DNA of 64,000 bases from Sediminitomix flava (GCF_003149185.1 NZ_QGDO01000001.1:558001-622000); one strand, 5' to 3'. Shown: positions 37,784 to 47,054, counted from the stretch's first letter. The notes: a model not told the origin generated them from the sequence alone. Numbers and translations: made by a program.

Positions 37784-37993
37784 ATGGAGTATTAAGGTTT
37801 TAGTTCTTTCTACCCTAAAAAATGAAAGCCTCAGATGTTAAGTAAGTGCTTTCCAAGCAGAAATATGTATTCGAGATTATTTGATTTTGTTACAGTTCTA
37901 AATTTAAAAATTTAAATATTAATCTGTACCATTTTTACATTATTCATTGAAAATACAATTTCGGTTCACTTAAGAATTCTTCAGTTTAGGGCA

Positions 37994-38029
37994 TAAAAAA
38001 AGGTGTCTTGCCTGAATACAAAACACCTT
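37994..38029 (-). terminator. terminator of the HesB-like gene
   Basis: AAGGTGT (38000-38006) pairs with ACACCTT (38023-38029), extended by a few imperfect pairs. A seven-T run follows on the minus strand. Confidence 0.8.
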
Positions 38030-38053
38030 CCTAAAACTTATAGGAATTAAATT

Positions 38054-38344
38054 TTAGTGACTTCCACAAGTTTTCCCCGCACCAATCACAATTGAGAAAC
38101 CTTCTGCTACATAATCCATACTTGCAGTTTGTAAAGCTTCTACGACTTCCTTCTCATAATACAAATTGAAGCCTTCATAATTTTCTACATGATCGCCTTC
38201 AGAAGCTTCTTTTACCATAATCATTTGGAATGATGGATCGCCATTAACTTCGCCTGCATAAAAAATACGCATACCCGTCCATCCAAACTTATTATTTTCT
38301 AATATCTTCTTTAGCGCTTTTTGCGCAAATCCTGTAATCTCCAT
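38054..38344 (-). CDS. HesB/IscA-like small protein with most ligand cysteines missing
   Basis: 96 aa, matching the HesB/IscA fold in length and start ('ITGFAQKALKKILENNKFG', 'MRIFYAGEVNGDPSFQM'). Canonical A-type Fe-S carriers have three conserved cysteines, the last two in a C-x-C. Here only one cysteine is present, in 'GAGKTCGSH' at the C-terminus. It may therefore not carry a cluster in the usual way, although homodimers could share one. Single-gene unit with terminator at 37994. Confidence 0.6.
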   Translation of the reverse strand: MEITGFAQKALKKILENNKFGWTGMRIFYAGEVNGDPSFQMIMVKEASEGDHVENYEGFNLYYEKEVVEALQTASMDYVAEGFSIVIGAGKTCGSH

Positions 38345-38360
38345 AACATCAAAATTTTCT

Positions 38361-38368
38361 CAAATCTA
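38361..38368 (-). promoter_or_regulatory. -7 element of the HesB-like gene
   Basis: On the minus strand this reads TAGATTTG, an exact TAnnTTTG match, 17 bases upstream of the start codon. No convincing TTTG was found at -33. Confidence 0.4.
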
Positions 38369-38411
38369 TAAAAAGCTGAGCGAATGTTCCCTTAATAAGT
38401 GAAAACTTAAA

Positions 38412-38924
38412 TCAACTAAAAACATTACTTTGTAAAATATTCATAATCTCTTCAATACTTTTAGCCTCAAAGATAGGTGTAGCTCTTCTGTTATCAATTT
38501 GTTCTCCTGCCAACTTTTCAGCCCAACCACCTTCTTGTGTATACGCAATTATATTTTTTCCTAACTGCCATGCAAAAGCCATTTCTGAAAGAGTCCCTGC
38601 TCCTCCACCTAAAGCAATTACGATGTCAGCGGTATTCACTACTATAAAATTACGGGCAATCCCAATCCCTGTAGGAATCACAATATCACAATACGGATTT
38701 GCATCTTCTTTATCAGAACTCGGTAAAATACCAATAGAAAAAGGAGAAATAACATTCTTCCCACCTTTACAGACAGCTTCCATCACTCCTCCTTTTCCTC
38801 CACAGACAACCATCAAATTAGCTTTCGCTAGCTCTTCTCCTAGCTGATAAGCAAACTGATACAAGACTTCAGAACAAAGATTAGCATTAGGCCCTATCAC
38901 CCCTACAATTTTTGGTTTAGTCAT
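38412..38924 (-). CDS. SLOG/TIGR00725-family nucleotide-binding protein
   Basis: 170 aa Rossmann-like protein. 'VVCGGKGGVMEAVCKGG' (about 39-55) and 'VIALGGGAGTLSEMAFAW' match the lysine-decarboxylase-like/SLOG family that includes LOG cytokinin-activating enzymes and TIGR00725 proteins. The Gly-rich loop binds a nucleotide phosphate. Biochemical role unknown; cleavage of a nucleotide N-glycosidic bond is possible. It is followed by the HesB-like gene, which has its own -7 element. Confidence 0.75.
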   Translation of the reverse strand: MTKPKIVGVIGPNANLCSEVLYQFAYQLGEELAKANLMVVCGGKGGVMEAVCKGGKNVISPFSIGILPSSDKEDANPYCDIVIPTGIGIARNFIVVNTADIVIALGGGAGTLSEMAFAWQLGKNIIAYTQEGGWAEKLAGEQIDNRRATPIFEAKSIEEIMNILQSNVFS

Positions 38925-39067
38925 TTTTAATTGATTAGAATCTATTGGTTTTATTAAATGAAGAAACTGAAAATTTCTGTAAGATTTTGCACTTATGGAA
39001 GAAAGCTTGTAATATAAGTGTAGTAAATACAGAAATTACTAATTCAATTATCAAAAACGATACTATT

Positions 39068-39550
39068 ATGAAATCAATGCAACAATGGCTAGATGAATAT
39101 GGAGAAAGCCATAAAAATCCGACGAATAAATTGATTCATTGGATTTGTGTACCAGCCATCTTTTTTTGTGTATTGGCACTCTTTTCTGAAATTCCATCAG
39201 ATATGTTAAAGAACTTATTTCCTGCTGCATATCAACCCTACATCCACTGGGGAACAGTAGTTGTTATTTTAGGTCTCTTATTTTATTTGAGAATTTCTGT
39301 AACAATGTTTTTAGGAATGGCGGCTGTATCAAGCCTTTGTCTTTATGGAATTAAAGTCCTAAATGTATGGGGAGTTATTCCTGTTTGGCAAATTGCACTG
39401 ATCGTATTTGTTGCAGCTTGGATTGGTCAATTCTACGGACATAAAGTGGAAGGAAAAAAACCTTCATTCTTCAAAGACTTGCAATTTCTGATGATTGGTC
39501 CAGCTTGGTTATTGGGCTTCATCTACAAGAAAATAGGAATAAGCTACTAA
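39068..39550 (+). CDS. Mpo1/DUF962-like membrane protein
   Basis: 160 aa from the ATG at 39068 (a longer frame upstream has no family similarity). Four membrane helices. Conserved DUF962 elements are present: 'H15KNPTN' then 'H24' in 'NKLIHWICVP', and 'QFYGH125KVEGKKPSF'. Yeast Mpo1 uses these histidines to hold Fe2+ for alpha-oxidation of 2-hydroxy fatty acids; a similar lipid dioxygenase role is an inference here. Confidence 0.8.
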   Translation: MKSMQQWLDEYGESHKNPTNKLIHWICVPAIFFCVLALFSEIPSDMLKNLFPAAYQPYIHWGTVVVILGLLFYLRISVTMFLGMAAVSSLCLYGIKVLNVWGVIPVWQIALIVFVAAWIGQFYGHKVEGKKPSFFKDLQFLMIGPAWLLGFIYKKIGISY

Positions 39551-39588
39551 ACTGAAAAGCTCAGTTTGTACGACTTACCAACACAACA

Positions 39589-39623
39589 AAGGAGAATTTC
39601 TGTCAAAGACTGAAATTCTCCTT
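39589..39623 (+). terminator. possible terminator after the DUF962 gene
   Basis: Perfect 12-base arms (39589-39600 and 39612-39623), 11-base loop, lying between two convergent genes. It lacks a T-run on the plus strand, so terminator strength is uncertain. Confidence 0.5.
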
Positions 39624-39649
39624 CACGTATCGGGTATTGTATTATATCT

Positions 39650-40192
39650 CTATCTTTTCTGCCAGCTAATGTTTCCTGTTACGCCTGTTATAGGGTAACC
39701 ATTCTGCAAATACATCATATTGGACTGTCTCCAAAGATAATGCGACTTGATGAAAAATCTATAATTTCTCGGTGGCTCTGCACTTCCCCAATCCGTTGAC
39801 TGATGCTCCAGTATACCTTTTCCTTTCTTAATAACATTTACATCATACAGTCCCGCATTCCACGGACTCTGCGCCAATTCCCGAGATGCTTCATTCATCG
39901 CCTTTGAAGAGACACTCTCTTTATTATTAAAATCAAAATCGCTTACAGTTTCACCTGTAACTTCATTCCACTCTCTTGGAATGCCTACTTTCGGAAGCCA
40001 CTTTTCATTACTATTATTTAAATTGATATTACTACTTTTGCTCAAATAGGATTTGCTTGTCTGATTTACCTTACTCGATTCACTCTTTTTATTCAGACTA
40101 ATATATGATCCACGTGTTTTACCTACTTCTTGAGCTTGTGCACTTCCAATTACAAATAATACAGAAACAAATAGCCCTAAGAGATACTTCAT
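39650..40192 (-). CDS. secreted protein of unknown function
   Basis: 180 aa. Signal peptide at 1-20 ('LLGLFVSVLFVIGSAQA'). The mature part begins with a Ser/Asn/Lys-rich stretch, then 'WLPKVGIPREWNEVTGE' and a more ordered aromatic C-terminus. I do not recognise a family. Convergent with the DUF962 gene. Confidence 0.55.
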   Translation of the reverse strand: MKYLLGLFVSVLFVIGSAQAQEVGKTRGSYISLNKKSESSKVNQTSKSYLSKSSNINLNNSNEKWLPKVGIPREWNEVTGETVSDFDFNNKESVSSKAMNEASRELAQSPWNAGLYDVNVIKKGKGILEHQSTDWGSAEPPRNYRFFIKSHYLWRQSNMMYLQNGYPITGVTGNISWQKR

Positions 40193-40340
40193 ATAGCAGA
40201 TTAAGTAAATTGTTTTAGCATACTGTACCTATATTAACCAATATTGATAAAATTGAGTTCGTGCTAAAAACTATAAATCTCAGCTATGTAATTTGAAGAT
40301 TTCTTTGGGCAAAAAAAGTGTTCTTAAAGGTCTATTTAAG

Positions 40341-40544
40341 CTATTTTTTATCCGATTTCTGGAACCATTTCGAACCTATTCCAATCACATATCCTACTAC
40401 CGCACCCATTAAGAAACCTGCTACATTTCCTAACAATGAATATGCTACGTATAACCCTACTGCGCCTACACCAACTTTCCACCAGATACTTTTAGGAATC
40501 ATCGGTTTCTTATCATCTACTCCTGTATATTTATTAGGCTCCAT
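40341..40544 (-). CDS. small membrane protein
   Basis: 67 aa. A polar start ('MEPNKYTGVDDKKPMIPKS') is followed by two Gly-rich hydrophobic segments ('VGVGAVGLYVAYSLLG' and 'GFLMGAVVGYVIGIG') and a Lys-rich end. This is a normal pattern for a two-helix inner membrane protein. A longer frame on the opposite strand looks less natural. Function unknown. Confidence 0.5.
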   Translation of the reverse strand: MEPNKYTGVDDKKPMIPKSIWWKVGVGAVGLYVAYSLLGNVAGFLMGAVVGYVIGIGSKWFQKSDKK

Positions 40545-40623
40545 GTTTATCTTTTTTTAAATAAGAAAATTATTGAGAAAATAAGATAACTATAATGCTT
40601 AGGACATGCCAAGAACTGGGCAA

Positions 40624-40658
40624 TAAAAAAGTCCTTAAGGTTTCCACCTCAAAGACTT
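40624..40658 (-). terminator. terminator of the PfkB kinase gene
   Basis: 13-base arms (40629-40641 and 40646-40658), paired throughout with two G-U pairs on the minus strand, around a GGAA loop, then a six-T run. Confidence 0.85.
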
Positions 40659-40682
40659 CTCATATTACTTAATTGGCAAAAT

Positions 40683-41603
40683 TTAGAATGAACCTTCTAA
40701 CTGTACCAAATCTCTGAATTGCTGAACACGATCTTTGATCTCATTTTCAGTCAAGTTCTCCAAACGCTCAGTTCCGAATTTCTCAACACAGAATGACGCC
40801 ATAGCAGAACCATAGATCACAGCTCTTTTCATATTCTCGAAAGAAGTATCGTCAGAGTGTGCCAAGTAGCCGATAAAACCACCTGCAAATGTATCACCTG
40901 CGCCTGTTGGATCAAACACTTCTTCCAATGGCAACGCTGGTGCAAAGAACACTTGATCATTATTGAAAAGTAAAGCACCATGCTCTCCTTTCTTGATGAT
41001 CAAATATTTTGGTCCCATTGCCAAAATCTTCTTAGCCGCTTTTACCAAAGAATACTCTCCAGATAACTGACGAGCTTCTTCATCATTGATTGAAAGAACA
41101 TCTACCATACCGATAGTCTCAATCAATTCTTCTAGAGCCGTATCCATCCAGAAGTTCATTGTATCCATTACAATCAACTTAGGACGTTTCTCCAAACGCT
41201 CAATGACAGATTTTTGTACTGCAGGAGTCAAGTTTCCTAACATTACGTAATCTGCACCTTGATAAGCTTCTGGGATTACAGGATCGAAATCTGCCAATAC
41301 ATTAAGCTCTGTAGCCAATGTATCACGAGAGTTCATGTCATTGTGATAACGTCCACTCCAGAAGAAAGACTTCTCCCCTTCTTTCACTTGTAAACCTTCT
41401 GTACGAATGTTTTTCTCATGGAACATATCAATATATTCCTTAGAAAAATCGTCACCAACTACAGCCACGATATCTACAGGTTTCACATAATAAGATGCTG
41501 CCAAAGCAATGTATGTAGCAGCTCCACCAACTATTTTATCAGTCTTGCCGAAAGGCGTCTCGATAGCATCATAAGCTACCGTTCCTACGGTTATAATACT
41601 CAT
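40683..41603 (-). CDS. PfkB-family carbohydrate kinase
   Basis: 306 aa ribokinase-type sugar or nucleoside kinase. The family's C-terminal signature is present as 'DPTGAGDTFAGGFIGYL', including the catalytic Asp of GAGD. 'GGAATYIALAASYY' lies at the N-terminus. The substrate cannot be set: ribokinase, adenosine kinase and related activities share this fold. Single gene with its own terminator. Confidence 0.85.
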   Translation of the reverse strand: MSIITVGTVAYDAIETPFGKTDKIVGGAATYIALAASYYVKPVDIVAVVGDDFSKEYIDMFHEKNIRTEGLQVKEGEKSFFWSGRYHNDMNSRDTLATELNVLADFDPVIPEAYQGADYVMLGNLTPAVQKSVIERLEKRPKLIVMDTMNFWMDTALEELIETIGMVDVLSINDEEARQLSGEYSLVKAAKKILAMGPKYLIIKKGEHGALLFNNDQVFFAPALPLEEVFDPTGAGDTFAGGFIGYLAHSDDTSFENMKRAVIYGSAMASFCVEKFGTERLENLTENEIKDRVQQFRDLVQLEGSF

Positions 41604-41704
41604 ATTTCAAATTTGATACTCGGGTAAATATAGTTAATTTGAAGTTTTATAGAGGAGACATTAAGATAAGTCGTCTACTTTTTCACATTAAAGATGTAAA
41701 CTAA

Positions 41705-42871
41705 ATGAATTTTTGGGAAAAACTAACACCCTATTCGGTTAAACAAGCACTTTTCACACACGATCAATTCGGAAGTCAAGTCCTTTTTCCAAAAAGTGAA
41801 GAAGAACTAAAAGATGTAGATGTTGCACTATTAGGAGTGGAGGAATATCGAGGAAGAGGTAATCAAAAAAGATTAGCCTCTCATGCTATGGAAAGAATAA
41901 GACAAAAGATTTATTCTTTGCAAAAATCTACAGCTCCCATTCAAGTAGCCGATCTCGGTAATCTTGAAATAGGAGAAGAACTCAGTGACACTTATCAATC
42001 TCTTACCACTGTTTGTGAAGAGCTTTTCAAAAGGAATATTTTTCCAATCATTATAGGAGGAAGTCAAGATCTTACTTTACCCTTGAGTAAATCCTTGATG
42101 CATTCGCTAGATGCTTCTATTAGTATCTTAGGAATAGATAATTCTCTCAATGGGAATAAGGATGATGTTCTCAATAAATCTTTTCTTAATCACATTCTTG
42201 ATTGGGAAGGTGAAGAATACATCGACTACCATCATATTGGCTACCAAAGGTATATCACCCAACTCGAAATGATGGAAAAAGTGAGAGCTAGACAGGGTGA
42301 ACTTCTTAGTATCGGAATGTTTAGGGATGAAAAAGAAGAAGTAGAGCCTCTGATTCGTAGTTGTGAATTTATCAGCTTCGATCTATCTGCTATCAAGAAA
42401 ATGGAAGGTGGGGCTAGTCCATACAGCAATTTATTTGGTTTTAAAGCCGAAGAAGCTTGTCAACTCTGCTGGTATGCAGGCATGAGTGATAAACTTAAAA
42501 TGATGGGCTTTTTTGAATATGATCAAGCCTTTGACATTAACGACACTGGGATTGATGCTCTTGCCGTCATGACATGGTACCTCATTGAAGGTCTAGCGCA
42601 TCGAAAAATAGAACCTAGTTTTTCATCATCAAGACACAAGCAGTTTCTCGTTCCTGTTGACAGTTCTAGCGATCATATGCTTATCTTTTACCAAAGCATG
42701 ACTTCTGGAAAATGGTGGATGGAAGTAAAAGACGAAGATGATTTATCTGAAGCAGGGAAATGTAGAAAGTCGATTGTTCCTTGTAGTCATAAAGATTATT
42801 CTATGGCAGTAAATGGCAAATTACCACCTAGATGGTTGCGTGCTGTCCAACGTTTGAAAGCATCAAAATAA
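41705..42871 (+). CDS. arginase/formimidoylglutamase-fold protein with metal ligands lost
   Basis: 388 aa with the ureohydrolase fold. The motifs that hold the two Mn ions are degraded: the GGxHD motif is G118-G-S-Q-D122, the DxHxD motif is D145-N-S-L-N149, and the SxDxDxxD motif is S224-F-D-L-S228. Three or more of six usual ligands are replaced, so arginase or formimidoylglutamase activity is unlikely. A C-terminal extension (about 310-388, 'SSDHMLIFYQSMTSGKWWM') is not part of the standard fold. Closed by a terminator at 42875-42912. Confidence 0.7.
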   Translation: MNFWEKLTPYSVKQALFTHDQFGSQVLFPKSEEELKDVDVALLGVEEYRGRGNQKRLASHAMERIRQKIYSLQKSTAPIQVADLGNLEIGEELSDTYQSLTTVCEELFKRNIFPIIIGGSQDLTLPLSKSLMHSLDASISILGIDNSLNGNKDDVLNKSFLNHILDWEGEEYIDYHHIGYQRYITQLEMMEKVRARQGELLSIGMFRDEKEEVEPLIRSCEFISFDLSAIKKMEGGASPYSNLFGFKAEEACQLCWYAGMSDKLKMMGFFEYDQAFDINDTGIDALAVMTWYLIEGLAHRKIEPSFSSSRHKQFLVPVDSSSDHMLIFYQSMTSGKWWMEVKDEDDLSEAGKCRKSIVPCSHKDYSMAVNGKLPPRWLRAVQRLKASK

Positions 42872-42874
42872 TTC

Positions 42875-42912
42875 AAAAGAGACATGATCAGTTCTTGAAA
42901 ATGTCTCTTTTT
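42875..42912. terminator. terminator between convergent genes
   Basis: Perfect 11-base arms (42875-42885 and 42901-42911), 15-base loop, T-rich tail on the plus strand. Confidence 0.75.
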
Positions 42913-42925
42913 CTCAAATTAGTTA

Positions 42926-43339
42926 TTATTTAACAAACTCTTCACGACTACTTCGTAGTCGCTCTTTCAATAAATTGGTGATGCGTTTATTAATTTCAGA
43001 ATTATTCGAAATATAGAAACTGTACTCTTCCATAGTAAAATGCCCTATAATTAGCCCTTTCAAATGGCTTCTGAAGGCTATATCTTTTGCAAAAGTGTTC
43101 TCTAAATATTCATTAAAAATCTTTTCTGACAAATGATAAACTACATGTTTCTTCTTTTCTAGATAATCTTGAAAAACAGCAATTAATAAGCTATGCTGCA
43201 TTTTCGCGATTGGACGTAAAGTTTTATTCTGAAATTGCTCCGCTTCCGTCATGTTGCTCCGTACTACCGCTCTAGGTATTTCTGGACGGATACTTTCTCT
43301 TTGATCTAACATTAGAATTTCAATAAATAGATCGCTCAC
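42926..43339 (-). CDS. conserved hypothetical protein (helical)
   Basis: 137 aa, soluble, mostly helical. 'FQNKTLRPIAKMQHSLLI' and 'FRSHLKGLIIGHFTMEEYSFYISN' are conserved-looking blocks reminiscent of a small Bacteroidota-restricted family sometimes mislabelled as glyoxalase. No catalytic motif is visible. The start may be the ATG at 43312 instead. A perfect inverted repeat CTCTAG-N5-CTAGAG (43351-43367) just upstream could be an operator. Confidence 0.6.
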   Translation of the reverse strand: MSDLFIEILMLDQRESIRPEIPRAVVRSNMTEAEQFQNKTLRPIAKMQHSLLIAVFQDYLEKKKHVVYHLSEKIFNEYLENTFAKDIAFRSHLKGLIIGHFTMEEYSFYISNNSEINKRITNLLKERLRSSREEFVK

Positions 43340-43504
43340 TTCCTGTATAACTCTAGAGAGACTAGAGCTGTTCTGAACTTAGCTTGTTTTTGTTTATTTA
43401 AACGAGGGTTTTTATTCAACAAAAAAAAGATCAATTGGTTTCGAAAATAAGACAAAACTGACAAAATACATCTTCTTACATCTCAACTTAAATCTTATAA
43501 AATA

Positions 43505-45328
43505 GTGGCACAACGTACTTTTAGCCCCCAAAAAATAAATTTTAAAGAAAGTCTATACTCACTAAAATTCATTCCCAGATTTTTTCAAGAGATTAGATCT
43601 GTCAACCCTCTTTTGTTCTACCTAAATATAACAGGACGACTCATCAGTGCTTTACTTCCTTTACTTATGCTTTGGGTTGGAAAAATCATTATTGACGAAG
43701 TCGTTTTACAGATAGATGCCATAAATAAAGACCTAAGCTTTCTATGGTGGTTAGTGGGTGCCGAATTTGGTTTAGCTGTTGCTTCAGACCTTCTGAGTAG
43801 AGGTATCAACCTAACAGACTCGCTTCTTGGCGATCAATACTCTATAGATTCCTCAGTGAAAATCATCAAGAAGACTGCCGAACTAAATCTAGATCAGCTC
43901 GAAGATGCAGACTTCTATGACAAACTCGAAAGAGCGAGAAGACAAACAGCAGGACGAGTAACACTTATGTCAAATGTACTTTCTCAAGTTCAAGACATTA
44001 TCGTTGTCATTTCATTGTTAGTGGGTGTCGTTTCTTTTGAACCATGGCTGATTCTTCTCTTAGTCGTTTCTATTGCTCCTACAATAATGAATGAAATCAA
44101 GTTTAACGGAACAAGTTATTCTTTGGCGAGAAGCTGGACACAAGAAAGAAGAGAACTAGATTATCTCAGATACGCTGGCGCGAGTGATGTCACAGCCAAA
44201 GAAGTTAAACTTTTCGGACTGTCAGATTATATAGCTGACCGATTCAAGATTCTTTCCCATAAATACTTCTTGGAAAGTAAAGACCTCGCTCAAAAAAGAG
44301 CTTTGTGGGGTTCCTTTTTCAATATCATCAGTAGTGCTGCTTACTATATTGCATACGTTCTTATTGTTTTCAATACGATTGGAGGAATCTTTTCACTCGG
44401 AGACCTCACATTTCTTTCGGGCTCTTTCAACCGACTAAGAACGAAATTGCAAGGCTTTTTTACCCGATTCACATCCATCACAGACAAAGCCCTCTACCTC
44501 AATGACTATTTCGAGTTTCTTGATCTGAAATCTGAAAATGAAGAAACAGAGAAACTTCCTATGCCTAAAATGATCGAGAAGGGTTTTGAATTTAGAGGTG
44601 TAGGCTTTAAATATCCTCAATCAGAGAATTGGGTTGTTAGAAATATCAATTTTGAATTGAAAGCAGGTGAAAAACTTGCCTTTGTAGGTGAAAATGGAGC
44701 GGGGAAAACTACGCTGACAAAACTCCTACTACGATTCTACGAACCTACTGAAGGAGAAATTCTTTTAGATGGCATTCCTGTCGATCAGTTTAACCTTACC
44801 GACTACCAAACTTATTTCGGAGTCATCTTCCAAGATTTTGTAAAGTTTGAACTTACTGTAAGAGAAAATGTAGCTGTAGGTGAAATCAATCAGATCCTCA
44901 ATCAATCAAAAATTGATGAAGTAGCACAAAAAAGCTTGGCAAATACCGTTGTTGAAAAACTACCAATGGGCTATGATCAACCTTTAGGTAGAAGATTCAA
45001 AAAAGGGAAAGAACTTTCGGGAGGTGAATGGCAAAAAATCGCCATGGCTAGAGCTTACATGAAAGATGCAGAAGTCCTGATTCTTGATGAACCAACATCT
45101 GCCTTAGATGCTAGAGCAGAAACAGAAACCTTCAATAGATTCATCAATCTAACAAAAGGGAAAACGGCAGTCATCATCTCTCACAGATTCAGTACCGTAA
45201 GAATTGCAGACCGAATTATGGTCTTGAAAAATGGAACGGTTGAAGAAATTGGCTCACATGATGAGTTAATGGAAAATGATGCATTATATGCAGAACTATT
45301 CAATCTACAGGCGATCGGGTATCAGTAA
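43505..45328 (+). CDS. ABC exporter (fused permease and ATPase)
   Basis: 607 aa type IV (MsbA-like) half-transporter. About six membrane helices within residues 35-310, then a nucleotide-binding domain: Walker A 'GENGAGKTTLTKLL' near 395, signature 'LSGGEWQKIAMARAY', Walker B 'VLILDEPTSALDA' and H-loop 'ISHRFST'. Starts with GTG at 43505. It may work as a homodimer. Cargo unknown. Terminated at 45393-45432. Confidence 0.93.
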   Translation: MAQRTFSPQKINFKESLYSLKFIPRFFQEIRSVNPLLFYLNITGRLISALLPLLMLWVGKIIIDEVVLQIDAINKDLSFLWWLVGAEFGLAVASDLLSRGINLTDSLLGDQYSIDSSVKIIKKTAELNLDQLEDADFYDKLERARRQTAGRVTLMSNVLSQVQDIIVVISLLVGVVSFEPWLILLLVVSIAPTIMNEIKFNGTSYSLARSWTQERRELDYLRYAGASDVTAKEVKLFGLSDYIADRFKILSHKYFLESKDLAQKRALWGSFFNIISSAAYYIAYVLIVFNTIGGIFSLGDLTFLSGSFNRLRTKLQGFFTRFTSITDKALYLNDYFEFLDLKSENEETEKLPMPKMIEKGFEFRGVGFKYPQSENWVVRNINFELKAGEKLAFVGENGAGKTTLTKLLLRFYEPTEGEILLDGIPVDQFNLTDYQTYFGVIFQDFVKFELTVRENVAVGEINQILNQSKIDEVAQKSLANTVVEKLPMGYDQPLGRRFKKGKELSGGEWQKIAMARAYMKDAEVLILDEPTSALDARAETETFNRFINLTKGKTAVIISHRFSTVRIADRIMVLKNGTVEEIGSHDELMENDALYAELFNLQAIGYQ

Positions 45329-45392
45329 TCAAAGTCAGATACCATACAATTCTTCATCCCCGATTATAGCTATTCATTCATAAATACCTTTG

Positions 45393-45432
45393 AAAAATGC
45401 TTTTCTATATTTAATTAGGGAAGCATTTTTTT
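45393..45432 (+). terminator. Rho-independent terminator
   Basis: 10-base arms (45393-45402 and 45421-45430) with an 18-base loop and a seven-T run. It closes the ABC exporter gene. Confidence 0.75.
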
Positions 45433-45447
45433 AAACCAATTCAAAAG

Positions 45448-46521
45448 ATGAAAACTAAAAACAAATTACTTTTCCTTTCAATTACCTTATTCACTTTACT
45501 CCAAAGTTGTCAGAAAAAAACAGAGGAGCACACTCAAGATGAAACAAGAGGATGGACGGTTCTTCACGAAGAAAAAGGTTTGCACTTAAGAGGATTGAGT
45601 CCTATTTCTGAAAATGTAGCATGGGCTAGCGGTGTAAACGGCTCAATCTTAAGAACCGCTGATGGTGGTAAAACTTGGGAAAAATTCAGTGTAAATGGAG
45701 CAGATTCTTTAGATTTCAGAGATATAGAAGCATTTGACGATCAGACCGCAATAGCTATAACAGCAGGTAGCCCTGCCAAAATATATAAAACTACGAATGC
45801 AGGTAAAGAATGGGCTTTAAGCTATTTAAATGAAGATAGAGCTATTTTCATGGATGCGATGGGATTTTGGGATAATCAGAATGGAATCGCATTTGGCGAC
45901 CCTATGAATGGACATTTGAAAATCATAACTACTGCAGATGGTGGAAAAACATGGACAGACATTCCTTCAGAAAACATCCCTCAAGCAAATGAAATGGAAG
46001 GCGGATTTGCTGCTAGTGGTAGCTGCCTTGTCGTAGAAGGTGACAGTAATGTTTGGATAGGAACTGGTGGTGCAGAAGCTAGAGTCTACTTCTCTACAAA
46101 CAGAGGAAAGACTTGGACGATCACTAATACCCCAATTCGATCTGGAATAGGTTCTTCGGGAATTTACACTTTGACAATGCAAGATCAATTGAACGGTGTA
46201 GCAATGGGAGGAGATTATACAATGCCAGATAGCACAAAAGCAATTGCAGCTTACACAAACGATGGAGGAAAAACATGGCAGAAATCAAATGACGTTCCTT
46301 CGGGCTACCGATCATGTGTTATCGCTTTGAAAGCTAAAAAAGGAACTTACCTTTCAATTAGTAAAACAGGAATGGATATTTCAACGGATAATGGTTTAAA
46401 TTGGGTCAATGTCGATTCTGTAGGTTTTTATACCCTTTACCAAGCCAAAGAAGATCAAAGCCTTTGGGCATCAGGAAGCCACGGACGAATTGGAAAGTGG
46501 CATGGAAAACTTAGCAAATAA
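45448..46521 (+). CDS. BNR/YCF48-like beta-propeller lipoprotein
   Basis: 357 aa. Lipoprotein signal with lipobox 'LLQSC' (Cys at about 21). The body has repeated Asp-box motifs: 'RTADGGKTW', 'KTTNAGKEW', 'TTADGGKTW', 'STNRGKTW', 'TNDGGKTW' and 'STDNGLNW', giving a BNR/YCF48-type beta-propeller. Likely on the periplasmic or outer-membrane face; annotated relatives are called oxidoreductases without good evidence. A hypothetical lipoprotein follows after 20 bases. Confidence 0.8.
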   Translation: MKTKNKLLFLSITLFTLLQSCQKKTEEHTQDETRGWTVLHEEKGLHLRGLSPISENVAWASGVNGSILRTADGGKTWEKFSVNGADSLDFRDIEAFDDQTAIAITAGSPAKIYKTTNAGKEWALSYLNEDRAIFMDAMGFWDNQNGIAFGDPMNGHLKIITTADGGKTWTDIPSENIPQANEMEGGFAASGSCLVVEGDSNVWIGTGGAEARVYFSTNRGKTWTITNTPIRSGIGSSGIYTLTMQDQLNGVAMGGDYTMPDSTKAIAAYTNDGGKTWQKSNDVPSGYRSCVIALKAKKGTYLSISKTGMDISTDNGLNWVNVDSVGFYTLYQAKEDQSLWASGSHGRIGKWHGKLSK

Positions 46522-46541
46522 AATACTTAACCATTTTTGTA

Positions 46542-47000
46542 ATGAACAATTTCATCAAACTTAGCCTTTTACTTCTCTTGAGCTTACAAGCATGTACAGA
46601 CCTTTCTGTTAATTGCAATGATGTATCATGCGATACCCCTCCTTCTCCTTTCTATTTTGAATTGATAAATGAAGGCACTGATACTAATTTATTAAACAAT
46701 GACACCATCTTTGCTCAAAGCATACAAATCATTGATTTAGCTGACAGTTCAGAAGTTGAGTTCTACATATTCAGATATACCTCCGACTCATACTTAGAAG
46801 TTCCTATTAGTTTTGACGATCGTAGTTATGACTATGAAATCAAATCAGATAGTACAACATTATTTACCTTTCAAGTAGATACCAAAAGAGTAAATATCAA
46901 ATGCTGCGAAGTAACTGAGTACACAAACTTCGCCATTGGAAATGCTTCATGGGAGTTTAATAACAACGGTAGTTATCGCATTTTTGTAGATCAAGATTAA
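46542..47000 (+). CDS. putative lipoprotein of unknown function
   Basis: 152 aa with a signal peptide and lipobox 'SLQAC' (Cys at about 18). Mature region rich in Asp, Ser and Thr with beta-type pattern; six further cysteines, including 'KCCEV', may form disulfides. No family recognised. It is 20 bases after the BNR lipoprotein gene, so the two are probably cotranscribed and end at 47007-47044. Confidence 0.6.
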   Translation: MNNFIKLSLLLLLSLQACTDLSVNCNDVSCDTPPSPFYFELINEGTDTNLLNNDTIFAQSIQIIDLADSSEVEFYIFRYTSDSYLEVPISFDDRSYDYEIKSDSTTLFTFQVDTKRVNIKCCEVTEYTNFAIGNASWEFNNNGSYRIFVDQD

Positions 47001-47006
47001 TAAATA

Positions 47007-47044
47007 AAAAAGGTGGTTATTTTCATTGAAATAACCACCTTTTT
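47007..47044. terminator. bidirectional terminator
   Basis: Perfect 16-base arms (47007-47022 and 47029-47044), 6-base loop, A/T tracts at both ends. It separates two convergent genes. Confidence 0.9.
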
Positions 47045-47054
47045 AGCATCTAAT

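Noticed and set aside
40318-40560. 80-residue plus-strand frame
   Set aside because: Antisense to the small membrane protein at 40341-40544, which has a better composition.
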